From NCBI GenBank assembly GCA_964653235.1, contig CAZZCP010000002.1, positions 17,563-81,562 of the forward strand: a DNA stretch of 64,000 bases, written 5' to 3'. Shown piece after piece: positions 34,992-43,455 of this stretch (positions are counted from its first letter, which is position 1; each line of letters starts with the position of its first letter). The notes below the pieces were generated by a model. It did no database searches. It was not told the origin of the DNA and saw only the letters and a program-made list of their open reading frames with translations. The DNA is from CAZZCP01 sp964653235. Lineage in GTDB: Bacteria; Bdellovibrionota; Bdellovibrionia; Bdellovibrionales; UBA840. Made by a program: the position numbers and the translations under genes.

Positions 34992-36335
34992 ATGCATTTA
35001 CTGAATTCTCGGATTCATATGGTTGGAATTGGCGGTGTAGGCATGTGCGGCATCGCCGAGCTCCTACACAATTTGGGCGCCACAGTTACAGGAAGCGATG
35101 TGCGCGAATCAACGAGTTTACAATATCTAAAATCATTAGGTATTCAAACTTTTATTGGCCAAAGAGCCGAGCAAGTAGAAAATGCCAATGTACTTGTTTA
35201 TTCTTCAGCAATTGCCAAAGACAATGTCGAACTGCAGGCAGCAAAAGATTTGGGTATTCCTCGTATACCCAGAGCAGAGGCTCTAGCCGAAATAATGCGT
35301 CTTAAGAGAGGAATTGCTGTTGCTGGTACTCATGGCAAGACAAGCACCACCAGCATGATTGCTTCGGTTTTGGTGAATGCTGAACTCAAACCAACCTATA
35401 TGATTGGTGGCAGGCTTTTGACCCTAAAGAGCAATGCCCTTTTGGGCGAGGGAAAGTGGATGGTTGCAGAGGCCGATGAAAGTGATGGTAGTTTTTTGAA
35501 ACTTCGCCCTGAAATTGCTGTCATTACCAATATTGACTACGATCACATGGACTATTTTGGTAGTGAAGAGTCACTCTTAGAGCACTTTGAGCGTTTTGCC
35601 AATCAAGTACCTTTTTATGGAAAGGTGATTGCCTGTGGTGACAACCTATTGTTGCGCAAAGTTCTAGAAGGATTTTCAAAACCAGTTAGTTTTTATGGCT
35701 TTGATGAAGACAATGACTTTGTTCTTAAAAAAGATTTGTACAACTGCGAGGTCTTGTTTCAAAACCAAAAAATCGGTGATTTTAAGATGCCTATTCCTGG
35801 CAAGCACAATGCACTCAATGCACTTTCTTCCATTTTGGTAGGAATTGAATTGGGTCTTGATTTTCAAACGGCAAAAAAAGGAATCGAAGATTTTAATGGC
35901 GTTCACCGCCGCTTTGAATACAAAGGCGAAATCAATGGTGTTCGTCTCTATGATGATTATGCTCATCACCCCACAGAGATTCGGGCCACCTTACAGGCTT
36001 TTCGCGAAAAATATCCTAAGCAAAACTTACATCTGGTTTTTCAACCGCATCGCTTCTCAAGAACCAAAGACTCATGGCTTGAATTCTTAGATTGTTTTCA
36101 AGCTGCAAGCCATGTTTATATAGCCGATATTTATCCGGCGGGTGAAAAAGAAATTGCTGGCATCGATGCAGAGACTCTAGCAAAAGAAATCAAGCACCCC
36201 AATGCCAAAGCCATTGGCTCTTGGCGAGAGGCTGTATCAAACATTACTATTCCCTCCGGAGATATATTGATCAGTTTTGGAGCTGGAGACATTTGGCAGT
36301 TTACCGATGAGTGGGCAAAACTTCATGGAAATTAA
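34992..36335 (+). CDS. murC: UDP-MurNAc:L-alanine ligase
   Basis: A 447-residue Mur ligase. HMVGIGGVGMCGIAELL is the N-terminal nucleotide-sugar motif, AGTHGKTSTTSMIA the P-loop, and DYAHHPTEIRATL the MurC C-terminal motif. It performs the first amino-acid addition to UDP-MurNAc. It overlaps murB by 11 bases. Confidence 0.95.
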   Translation: MHLLNSRIHMVGIGGVGMCGIAELLHNLGATVTGSDVRESTSLQYLKSLGIQTFIGQRAEQVENANVLVYSSAIAKDNVELQAAKDLGIPRIPRAEALAEIMRLKRGIAVAGTHGKTSTTSMIASVLVNAELKPTYMIGGRLLTLKSNALLGEGKWMVAEADESDGSFLKLRPEIAVITNIDYDHMDYFGSEESLLEHFERFANQVPFYGKVIACGDNLLLRKVLEGFSKPVSFYGFDEDNDFVLKKDLYNCEVLFQNQKIGDFKMPIPGKHNALNALSSILVGIELGLDFQTAKKGIEDFNGVHRRFEYKGEINGVRLYDDYAHHPTEIRATLQAFREKYPKQNLHLVFQPHRFSRTKDSWLEFLDCFQAASHVYIADIYPAGEKEIAGIDAETLAKEIKHPNAKAIGSWREAVSNITIPSGDILISFGAGDIWQFTDEWAKLHGN

Positions 36336-37200
36336 AGAGCAAGAATCCTTGGTAAAATACAATTCTTGGCGTGTCGGAGGAAGAGCCGAATACCTTTGCA
36401 CTCCCAAAAGCATTGAAGAAGTTGTAGAGGCCGAGGCCTATGCACTTAATAAGCAATTGCCAATCACGGTGCTTGGTGGGGGTAGCAATGTACTGCTTCC
36501 CGATGAGGGCATTCGAGGTCTTGTGATATGTTTACGAAAACTCAAAGGCCAAGAAGTTCAGAAAACCCAAGACCGACTGCAAGTACTTGCTCTTGCGGGG
36601 GAGTCGAAATTGACTGTGATGAAGACTTTTTTAAAAGAAAAGCTTCCTCCAGCTGTGTTTTTGTCGGGACTTCCCGGTGATATCGGCGGCGGCATTGCGA
36701 TGAATGCAGGCGTGAGCCAAAAATGGACCCCGCGTGAGTTTGTTGAAATCACAGATTGGTTTGATGTCTTGAATGCGGGCAAAATAAAAAGATATCAAAA
36801 GAACGACTTGATTTGGTCTTACCGCAAAACCCTAGCTTGGCAGCCAGGTATTATTTTACGTGCGCAATTGTCTTGGCCTTTGATAGAGGCAAATGAATCG
36901 GTTGTTCGTGAAGTAGAAGCTTGGAACAAGCTAAGAGTTGAAAAACAACCCCTCGATAAGCCCAGTTGCGGCTCTGTTTTTGTCAATCCAGAAGGGAATT
37001 CTGCAGGTCGTTTGATTGAAGAGTGTGGACTCAAAGGCCTTCAAATTGGTGGAGCTCAAGTTTCTGAAAAGCATGCAAACTTTATTGTCAATACTGGCAA
37101 TGCAACAGCCTCTGATATTCGAGAAGTCATTGAAAAAGTGCAAGCTGTGGTCAAAGAAAAAAAGTCGATTTCACTTCATACCGAAGTTCGTTTTTTATAA
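36325..37200 (+). CDS. murB: UDP-N-acetylenolpyruvoylglucosamine reductase
   Basis: 291 residues from the ATG at 36325, which lies within the end of murC and gives the usual MurB N-terminus (KYNSWRVGGRA). FAD-binding motifs are VLGGGSNVLLPDEG and LPGDIGGGIAMNAG; SCGSVFVNP carries the catalytic Ser, and HTEVRFL at the C-terminus the Glu. The pattern is that of the short type II MurB. It makes UDP-MurNAc. It is the last gene of the cluster here: its stop codon abuts the stop of a convergent gene. Confidence 0.95.
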   Translation: MEIKEQESLVKYNSWRVGGRAEYLCTPKSIEEVVEAEAYALNKQLPITVLGGGSNVLLPDEGIRGLVICLRKLKGQEVQKTQDRLQVLALAGESKLTVMKTFLKEKLPPAVFLSGLPGDIGGGIAMNAGVSQKWTPREFVEITDWFDVLNAGKIKRYQKNDLIWSYRKTLAWQPGIILRAQLSWPLIEANESVVREVEAWNKLRVEKQPLDKPSCGSVFVNPEGNSAGRLIEECGLKGLQIGGAQVSEKHANFIVNTGNATASDIREVIEKVQAVVKEKKSISLHTEVRFL

Positions 37201-37899
37201 ACCAGCACCAGCAAACAATTTGGCACAATTCTTAGGAGCCTTAGGCCTAGTTCGGTATGTCTCAGCAATCAAGAGCGAGCTACCTTCTCTGGCTCTGGCG
37301 CGAATATCTGCTATTGCACGATCAAAGTTTTGCGGCGGCAGTATTTCTGCAGTTGCCCCTCGGGTTTCATTGTATGTCTGAACATTCGCTTGATTGCGAC
37401 GAACTTCTTCGCGATCCACTACTGGGCCAGAATCACTGAGCGTAACCACTCTATCAATTTGACTATCCATCATCTCTAATAGCACACTTCGAGCTTGCAT
37501 TCTTTCAGGTCTCGTATCTGTCAAAACTTGATTTTCTACAATCATTTGTAGTCTTTGAAATTGGTAGATCCAAAGTTGCATCATTCTTGGGTGGTCGTAC
37601 AAATCTCTCTGCACGATGTTTCGCATGAACTTTATCTCCGCTAAGTTGGGGTGGCTGTGTGCTCCGCGCAAATAGGTTTGCACTAATACTTCAACAAAAA
37701 AAGCATTGTCAGCTCCATTTCGATAGCGTTCGATTTCATGAACCAAGCGCCAAGCAACGACGTCTTTTTCTGCTGCAGATAGATTTTTTAGGTTCATCAC
37801 ATCTTCTAGTGATGGAGTTCGATCTAAATCTTTTAGATCTTAAATAGGACCAGCCCAAGCAAGAATTTGCATAAAAAAGAAGAATAGAAAAAAACGCAT
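37195..37899 (-). pseudogene. Exported protein gene with an in-frame TAA right after the signal peptide
   Basis: An ATG at 37899 begins a signal peptide (MRFFLFFFFMQILAWAGPI) that ends at TAA (37842-37840). The same frame then continues without a stop for 214 codons to 37195 (DLKDLDRTPSLEDVMNLKNL...). A GTG at 37800 could start a 201-residue protein, but this would lack the export signal. The body is helical and Arg/Gln-rich with one Cys near the end; no family recognised. The upstream signal peptide strongly suggests an originally secreted protein broken by a nonsense change, unless this is a sequencing error. It overlaps the murB end by 6 bases. Confidence 0.65.
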
Positions 37900-37932
37900 A
37901 AGTTCCCCGTTTTGTTGATGAAGAACTTATGC
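37896..37932. other. Ten-base-pair hairpin over the start codon of the broken gene
   Basis: GCATAAGTTC and GAACTTATGC are perfect complements around a 17-base loop. T-rich tracts follow on both strands (TTTTTTT after the plus-strand stem, GTTTTTTT on the minus strand), so it could terminate in both directions. On the minus strand the ATG at 37899 is inside the stem and the GGGG of the ribosome site is at the loop edge, so translation would be masked. Confidence 0.6.
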
Positions 37933-38036
37933 TTTTTTTATGAGTAGAATTCAGCAAGGCCGCAAAAAATAGAAAAGTATTCTTTAAATCAAAAAAATGA
38001 CAAAAGTCTTACATAAAAAAATCTTATCTAAACCTG

Positions 38037-38417
38037 CTACCGAGTGCAGGCGCCACTTGAACAATGATTTTTTTTCTTGGGTAAGTGGGGTCTTATCTCT
38101 GCAAATATTTTATAGCCAATTCTCATTGCCGGGCTGATCAACGGTGCTTTTGCCAGTTTTGCCAGCCAATTGTACTGAGGCAGTTCCTTCCAAATTTCAA
38201 TAAAGGCATCCACTCCAGTGATCGGATTTCCTTCTTTATCTTTTACATGAAGGTACTTATTGACCATCTTCGGATCTAAATCTTCTTCAAGGGCATTAAA
38301 ATTGGGGTCGGCAATGTCGACATATTCAATTCTATTTTCTGTATCGATTTTTTTGTAGTGATCAATCTCTCTTGCACATAAGTGGCAGGCGCCGTCATAA
38401 AAAATCTTGGTTTTCAT
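38037..38417 (-). CDS. DUF393 thiol-disulfide oxidoreductase-like protein
   Basis: 126 residues from the ATG at 38417, 8 bases after AGGAG. IFYDGACHLCAREI is the conserved YDGxCxxC motif of the DCC/DUF393 family, and TGVDAF the second family motif. The fold is thioredoxin-like, so a redox role is likely. Two further cysteines occur near the C-terminus (HCSSGACTR). It lies 10 bases after the SDR gene, in the same operon. Confidence 0.85.
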   Translation of the reverse strand: MKTKIFYDGACHLCAREIDHYKKIDTENRIEYVDIADPNFNALEEDLDPKMVNKYLHVKDKEGNPITGVDAFIEIWKELPQYNWLAKLAKAPLISPAMRIGYKIFAEIRPHLPKKKNHCSSGACTR

Positions 38418-38427
38418 TTTCAATCTC

Positions 38428-39129
38428 CTAAAGCTTTATTGATGAAATTCCACCATCAACTTTTAGTATCTGCCCCGTGATCCAGGCCGACTCATCTCCT
38501 AGTAAGAAAGCTGCAGCATGGGCAATGTCTTGTGCATGGCCAATTCTTTTGAGAGGATGTTTTTCGATGGAGTTTTTCAAAGTTTTTTCATTGCTTGTTA
38601 TACGACTTGCTAGCGGTGTGTCGGTCAATGAGGGAGCAATGGCATTGACTCGAATCTTTGGCGCAAACTCTGCGGCAAGATTTCGGGTAAGACCTTCAAG
38701 AGCTCCTTTACTTGCAGCAACAATTGCATGAAATGGCATTCCAGTTTGTACAATAGTAGAAGAAAAGAATACCACGCTTCCTGGTGTATCTGCTTTTCTA
38801 AGAGCTGTGTGGCAAGCTTTCACACAATTTACAGCTCCAAGTACATTGAGTTTGTAGTCTTGAATGTAGTCTTCGTCTTTAAATTGCTTGAAAGCATTGA
38901 GGTTGATACTCCCTGGTAAATAGGCCATGCCATTGAGAGTCTCGGGTAAAAACTCAATTGGAAATTCATCATTTAAAACATCAAAGTTTTTGGTAAAAAG
39001 ATTCTCTTGTGCATCGAGCTCTTCTGCGCTTCTTGAAAGCAAGTAAACCTCTGCTTCTTGAGACAAAAGTTTTTCACGTAGTTCTTTTCCAATTCCACTG
39101 GTGCCGCCAATTAACAAATAGGTTTTCAT
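38428..39129 (-). CDS. SDR-family protein lacking the catalytic tyrosine
   Basis: A 233-residue SDR from the ATG at 39129 (GGGAG upstream). GGTSGIGKEL binds the cofactor, FSSTI has the active-site serine region, and IVAASKGALEGL keeps the Lys but has Val where YxxxK needs Tyr. VNAIAPSLTDTPLA and ITGQILKVDGG complete the fold. Some FabG-like SDR subfamilies lack this Tyr, so it may bind or reduce a substrate by another route. It shares an operon with the DUF393 gene and is divergent from the membrane protein/peroxidase pair. Confidence 0.85.
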   Translation of the reverse strand: MKTYLLIGGTSGIGKELREKLLSQEAEVYLLSRSAEELDAQENLFTKNFDVLNDEFPIEFLPETLNGMAYLPGSINLNAFKQFKDEDYIQDYKLNVLGAVNCVKACHTALRKADTPGSVVFFSSTIVQTGMPFHAIVAASKGALEGLTRNLAAEFAPKIRVNAIAPSLTDTPLASRITSNEKTLKNSIEKHPLKRIGHAQDIAHAAAFLLGDESAWITGQILKVDGGISSIKL

Positions 39130-39212
39130 CAAATAATCTCCCTTGATTATTTAATACTAATGCGTAATCTTGTATAAGAAAACTAGACAACTCTTTTATA
39201 TAGGTTTTGTAC

Positions 39213-39668
39213 ATGTTAGAGCTGCTCAATAGCCTAAATACCAACCTGAATCAGGTCTTTTACCTGCAATTTGTCTCATCGTGGGTCATGTTTACGGTCA
39301 TTTGGTACTGCCAGATTTTGCATTACCCCACTTTTGCATGGGTAGAGAAAGAAGCTTTTACAGAATTTGTGAATTTTCATGGCCAGCGCATTTCGTTGAT
39401 CGTGATTCCTTTTATGTTTTTAGAGCTGATCACCGCAAGCATTCTAATGCTCTACGCTGTTGATAAATACATCCTAATTTTCATTATAACTCTTTTGCTA
39501 TGGTTGAGTACGGCAACTTTGCAAGGCCCCACTCACGGTAAATTGGCAAAAGCTCGCGATGAAAAATTGATTCAGTTTCTCGTCAAAACCAATTGGATTC
39601 GAACTCTATTATGGACTACAAAAACAATATTACTAACAATCATTTTGTTTAAAGGAGAGCAGATATGA
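39213..39668 (+). CDS. Four-helix integral membrane protein
   Basis: 151 residues from the ATG at 39213, 8 bases after TATAGG. Four membrane helices are visible (FVSSWVMFTVIWYC, ISLIVIPFMFLELITASILML, YILIFIITLLLWLS, LLWTTKTILLTIILF). HYPTF, FVNFHGQRIS and GPTHGKLAKARD contain conserved-looking His residues between helices, a pattern reminiscent of DUF1772-like membrane proteins, perhaps haem or metal binding. The stop overlaps the start of the peroxidase gene, so a redox-related job is plausible. Confidence 0.65.
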   Translation: MLELLNSLNTNLNQVFYLQFVSSWVMFTVIWYCQILHYPTFAWVEKEAFTEFVNFHGQRISLIVIPFMFLELITASILMLYAVDKYILIFIITLLLWLSTATLQGPTHGKLAKARDEKLIQFLVKTNWIRTLLWTTKTILLTIILFKGEQI

Positions 39669-40186
39669 AATTATTAATGTTAGCAATCTTAGCCGGAACC
39701 GTAGCCGAAGCAAAGTCAGTTCACGACTTTGAGTTGAAAGACTCAGCAGGTAAAACAGTGAAAATGAGTGATTTCAAAGGCAAACCAGTTCTTTTGGTGA
39801 ACATCGCCACTCGCTGTGGATATACTGGGCAACTGGAAGGTCTTGAGAAATTGCACGATAAATACAAAGAAAAAGGCTTGCAAGTTGTTGGCATTCCAAG
39901 CAACGACTTTGGTGGCCAGACTCCGGAGTCGAATGAAGAAGTAGTGAAGTTTTGCAAGCTCAATTATGATGTGAGTTTTCCAGTAATGAACAAAGAAGTC
40001 GTAAAGGGCGATAGTAAAATTCCTTTGGTGGCTTATCTTGTCGATCAGACCGGAAAAGAAGACATTGCATGGAACTTTGAAAAGTTCTTGGTCGACAAAA
40101 ATGGAAAAGTTGTCTCTCGCTTTAAATCAGGTGTTGAGCCCCTATCTGCTGAGCTCACACAAAAAGTTGAAGAAGTCTTGAACTAG
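39665..40186 (+). CDS. Exported glutathione peroxidase-family protein
   Basis: A 173-residue protein with an N-terminal signal peptide (MKLLMLAILAGTVAEA). NIATRCGYTGQLEGLEKL holds the peroxidatic Cys51, SNDFGGQTP the catalytic Gln85, FCKLNYDVSFP the resolving-type Cys97, and AWNFEKFLV the Trp136/Asn137. It should reduce peroxides with thioredoxin-like reductants; the signal peptide places it in the periplasm. It is coupled by ATGA to the membrane protein upstream, and its stop overlaps the convergent SDR-like gene. Confidence 0.9.
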   Translation: MKLLMLAILAGTVAEAKSVHDFELKDSAGKTVKMSDFKGKPVLLVNIATRCGYTGQLEGLEKLHDKYKEKGLQVVGIPSNDFGGQTPESNEEVVKFCKLNYDVSFPVMNKEVVKGDSKIPLVAYLVDQTGKEDIAWNFEKFLVDKNGKVVSRFKSGVEPLSAELTQKVEEVLN

Positions 40187-40941
40187 CGCTGAAAGGGGCT
40201 GTCGAGCAAAATATACTGGCCGTTTACAGCTGCAGAATTTGGACTGCAGTAAAAACAAATGGCCTCGGCGATATCGGCAGCCTTAGCTACTCGAGCTTGG
40301 TGTGAGTATTCTTTAAGCTCTTTAAGAGCATCATTGATGTTTTTTCCATCTGATCTTTGCAAAAGATAAGACTCGGTCGGACCAATGCCCAAACAATTGA
40401 TCTTGGTCTCTGTTTTGTAATATTCAGCTGCCAAGGCTTTCGAAAAAGCAATAAGTGCAGATCTAAGACTGCCTATAGCATCGCCTTTTAGACCAATTTG
40501 AAAGCTGTCGGGGAGCAAGAATAAAATTCGACTGTGTCTTTTGCTCTCTAAAAAAGGCAAAAGAGTTTGCGCAAAGCCAATCGAATTTAAAATGTTTTTT
40601 TCTACAAACTTTGAAAAATCCACTTTTTCTGAATTGTTGCGAAACAAATATCTCTGATACTCAAAATGATTGTCGATATAGATATCGACGCCGCCAAATA
40701 GCTCAGAGGCTTTTTGAATGGCCGAGGTTGTATCTTGATCTTTCATTGAAAACACTGCCGCTCGGCCTCTGTCGCGATTCACCTGGGCTTGGTCATTTAC
40801 ATTTTCAACAAAAGACGAGAGTCTTTCTACATTTTCTCCTACTAAGAGAACACTTGCACCTTGTTCACAGAGTCTTTGGCTCAAGCTAACAGCTAAGTCA
40901 TCGGGATTCGTATAGAGAAGAACCGTTTTTTCAGAAAGCAT
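40183..40941 (-). CDS. Degenerate SDR-like protein
   Basis: A 252-residue protein with the overall length and strand pattern of an SDR but none of the key motifs. The glycine motif is replaced by TNPDDLAVSLSQ, NNAG by DNHFEY, and YxxxK by an SALIAFSK-like segment without Tyr. The C-terminal NGQYILLDS resembles the GQ-DGG end. It probably lost catalysis and binds or regulates a partner. Its ATG overlaps the stop of the thiolase gene (TAATG), a context where acetoacetyl-CoA reductases usually stand. Confidence 0.65.
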   Translation of the reverse strand: MLSEKTVLLYTNPDDLAVSLSQRLCEQGASVLLVGENVERLSSFVENVNDQAQVNRDRGRAAVFSMKDQDTTSAIQKASELFGGVDIYIDNHFEYQRYLFRNNSEKVDFSKFVEKNILNSIGFAQTLLPFLESKRHSRILFLLPDSFQIGLKGDAIGSLRSALIAFSKALAAEYYKTETKINCLGIGPTESYLLQRSDGKNINDALKELKEYSHQARVAKAADIAEAICFYCSPNSAAVNGQYILLDSPFQR

Positions 40942-42119
40942 TAAGGCCTCTCAATCAAGACGGCGATGCCTTGACCGCCGCCAATGCAAGCGCTGCCAAT
41001 AGCCCACTTGGCATCTCGTCTTTCAAGCTCATAGCAAAGATGATTCATAATGCGAGTTCCGGTTGCTGCAAGAGGGTGGCCCACAGCGGTTGCGCCGCCA
41101 TTGACATTGCTTCGCTTATCAGGAAGTTTCAATTCTTTTTGAACGGCAAGGTATTGAGCCGCAAAAGCTTCATTGACTTCAATTAGATCCATTTCTTCTA
41201 AAGATTTATTCGCTTTATCGAGGCATTTTCGAATGGCACCCACAGGGCCAATACCCATAATTGTAGGATCACAACCTACAGAGGCATACTCGTGAACACG
41301 GGCCAATATTTTTAAATCTCTCTTTTGCGCCTCAGACTCTTTCATCAAGATAGAGCAGGCGGCTCCGTCTACGATACCTGATGCGTTTCCAGCTGTGACC
41401 ACTCCATCTTTTTTGAAGACAGCTTTGAGCTTTCCAAGTCCTTCTAAAGTGGCATCGGGTTTGGGGTGTTCATCTTTATCAAAAGTAAAATTGCCTTTTC
41501 GGTGGCTAATTTCCATTGGGCTTATTTCAGTGGCAATGGCTCCCGATTCGACGGCTTGGTGAAATTTTTCTTGCGATCGCAATGCATAGGCATCGATCTC
41601 TTCTCTTGAGATTGAATACTTTTCGGCAAGGTTTTCGGCTGTGATGGCCATGGCAGCTTTACCATAAGAGTCATACAAAGATGCTGTGAGAAAATCTTCC
41701 ACTTGTTGGTCGCCCATCTTTTGGCCCCAACGAGCATTTCTTAAAATATAGGGAACTTGTGACATTTGCTCACTGCCGCCCGCCAATACGATATTGGCCT
41801 CACCCAGTTGAATCATCTGCATCGCTGTGACCCAAGCTTGAAAGCCGCTTCCACACAATCGATTCAAGCCAAGAGCAGGAACATTTTGCGGAACTCCCAG
41901 CCGCAGTCCAGTGTGCCGGGGTAGGTATATCGCATCACTTGCCGATTGCACCACATTGCCCATAACCACATGGTCAATCTCTTTGGCATCGAGACCCGAT
42001 TGCTGCAAGCAAGCTTTACCAGCTTCTACCGCAAGATCGGTTGCGGTGTGATTGATTAAAGTTCCACCAAATTTTCCAAAAGGAGTGCGTTTTGCTGCCA
42101 CAACTACTATATTTTCCAT
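40941..42119 (-). CDS. Acetyl-CoA C-acetyltransferase (thiolase)
   Basis: A 392-residue thiolase. LNRLCGSGFQAW holds the acyl-accepting Cys89, GGATAVGHPLAATGTR the active His, and CIGGGQGIA the second Cys. GIGPVGA and NEAFAAQ are also conserved. It condenses two acetyl-CoA or cleaves 3-ketoacyl-CoA. Without a fatty-acid oxidation neighbour, biosynthetic AtoB/PhaA-type use or beta-oxidation cannot be told apart. Confidence 0.93.
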   Translation of the reverse strand: MENIVVVAAKRTPFGKFGGTLINHTATDLAVEAGKACLQQSGLDAKEIDHVVMGNVVQSASDAIYLPRHTGLRLGVPQNVPALGLNRLCGSGFQAWVTAMQMIQLGEANIVLAGGSEQMSQVPYILRNARWGQKMGDQQVEDFLTASLYDSYGKAAMAITAENLAEKYSISREEIDAYALRSQEKFHQAVESGAIATEISPMEISHRKGNFTFDKDEHPKPDATLEGLGKLKAVFKKDGVVTAGNASGIVDGAACSILMKESEAQKRDLKILARVHEYASVGCDPTIMGIGPVGAIRKCLDKANKSLEEMDLIEVNEAFAAQYLAVQKELKLPDKRSNVNGGATAVGHPLAATGTRIMNHLCYELERRDAKWAIGSACIGGGQGIAVLIERP

Positions 42120-42160
42120 GTCGAAAGGCTAAGTGGATTTCACAGAGAGGTCAATTTTCA

Positions 42161-42694
42161 ATGTTCTATGACAAACAAGAAATTCAAGATATTTGCGCTC
42201 ACTTGAGGCAATCTGGCGTGATTCAGTTTTCATTGGGACTGGGGTGTTTGTTTGGGCATGAAAATAATCTATCAGGTCTTTTAAAAAAACAGAGACCAAA
42301 ACTTTTTGTTAAAGATCTAAAAATGGCAATGGACTATGCTGTATTCTATGGAAAAGACCGTCAAATCGCCGAAATATTTTGGCCGGGAGCATTGCATTTG
42401 GTTTTACCGCGCTCAAAAGCACAAGGCTCTATAGAAATTTGCTCTCCTCGAAGTCCTTTCTGTACAGAAATCTTTTTCGAATTAGATCGGCCCATTTTGT
42501 TTTTTGAGGCAGTGGAAGCGATTGAAAATTTTGATTCGATTTTACCAGTTTCAGATCATGCAGAAGAGAAGCAAGAGAGTAGTATTTTGATGCGAAAAGA
42601 TGAGCAGTACATACTACTCAAAGAGGCCAGCTACTCGAAAGAAGTAATCGAGGATGCAGCACAAATTCAAATTACCAATTCCAACGAAGGTTGA
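42161..42694 (+). CDS. Divergent YrdC/Sua5-like protein
   Basis: 177 residues from the ATG at 42161 (AGAGAGG upstream). The order of motifs follows the YrdC fold: VIQFSLGLGCLFG in place of the usual PTET-YGLG strand, KKQRPKLFV in place of KxR-KPL, and IFWPGALHLVLP for FWPGPLT. Several key residues of the threonylcarbamoyl-AMP site are changed, so it may not make TC-AMP. It starts 41 bases from the divergent thiolase gene and overlaps a convergent gene by 23 bases. Confidence 0.55.
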   Translation: MFYDKQEIQDICAHLRQSGVIQFSLGLGCLFGHENNLSGLLKKQRPKLFVKDLKMAMDYAVFYGKDRQIAEIFWPGALHLVLPRSKAQGSIEICSPRSPFCTEIFFELDRPILFFEAVEAIENFDSILPVSDHAEEKQESSILMRKDEQYILLKEASYSKEVIEDAAQIQITNSNEG

Positions 42695-43334
42695 TTTCAT
42701 TGATATCATCTCTTTGTTGATGTGAATAACTCAGTTGAAAGTTCTCCCATAGGCTTGTTCCCACTCGGGTTTGAGATGTTTGTTCTTCGACATCATAGCG
42801 CAAGTCACATTCAACAAAGCCTTTGTAACTTAAGCGAGCATCTTGGCGAAAGGGGTTGATTTTGACTTTGAATTTATGATTGATGGCCTCGGGCTCTTGG
42901 TAAAAAGCAGCTTTTTCAGCACGCGGGCTCTCTGTGGTTTGCGATCTGTCTTTTGGCTCTTTGACTCGGGTGACTTTATTATCAGCTTGATTTTTTTTGC
43001 CGCGAAACTCGAGCTCAAAACTTTGAAAGTCTACGCGAACGCCCTTTTTGGCATTTCGATAGGCGCGAAAAACACGCATATTGGGGGTGAGTTGCCCCTT
43101 ACTGAACATTCGAATATTGTGACTTAAGAGTTCTTGCGTTACCTGCTCTTGGTTCATTCCCTGTCGAAGACGATGATAAGGAATCATCATTTCGGCTTCT
43201 TTTTTTCCAAATTCATCGAAATTCTGTCTCTCAAACTTATAGTCTGGAACCTGCAAAGCATCCGATTCAGGCAGTGAGGCCCAAGAATTCAGGCATAGCA
43301 ATACACCCAGTATGCAATAAAACTTCTCTCTCAT
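42672..43334 (-). CDS. Hypothetical exported protein
   Basis: A 220-residue protein with a signal peptide (MREKFYCILGVLLCLNSWA, cleaved before SLPES). The middle is charged and basic. The last ~70 residues alternate like beta strands (VKINPFRQDARLSYKGFVEC) and end in aromatic Trp (INLRWNW), as outer-membrane or surface proteins often do. No family recognised. Confidence 0.65.
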   Translation of the reverse strand: MREKFYCILGVLLCLNSWASLPESDALQVPDYKFERQNFDEFGKKEAEMMIPYHRLRQGMNQEQVTQELLSHNIRMFSKGQLTPNMRVFRAYRNAKKGVRVDFQSFELEFRGKKNQADNKVTRVKEPKDRSQTTESPRAEKAAFYQEPEAINHKFKVKINPFRQDARLSYKGFVECDLRYDVEEQTSQTRVGTSLWENFQLSYSHQQRDDINEINLRWNW

Positions 43335-43455
43335 ACTGTATAATAAAGCAAGCTGAAGGCCAAAACTAAGGCTTAAAATGCTCTTAATTTGATTTGAAAT
43401 GAAATAGATTGGCCCTTACGAATAGTGCCAAAAATGGGCAAGGAATATCAAGTAT

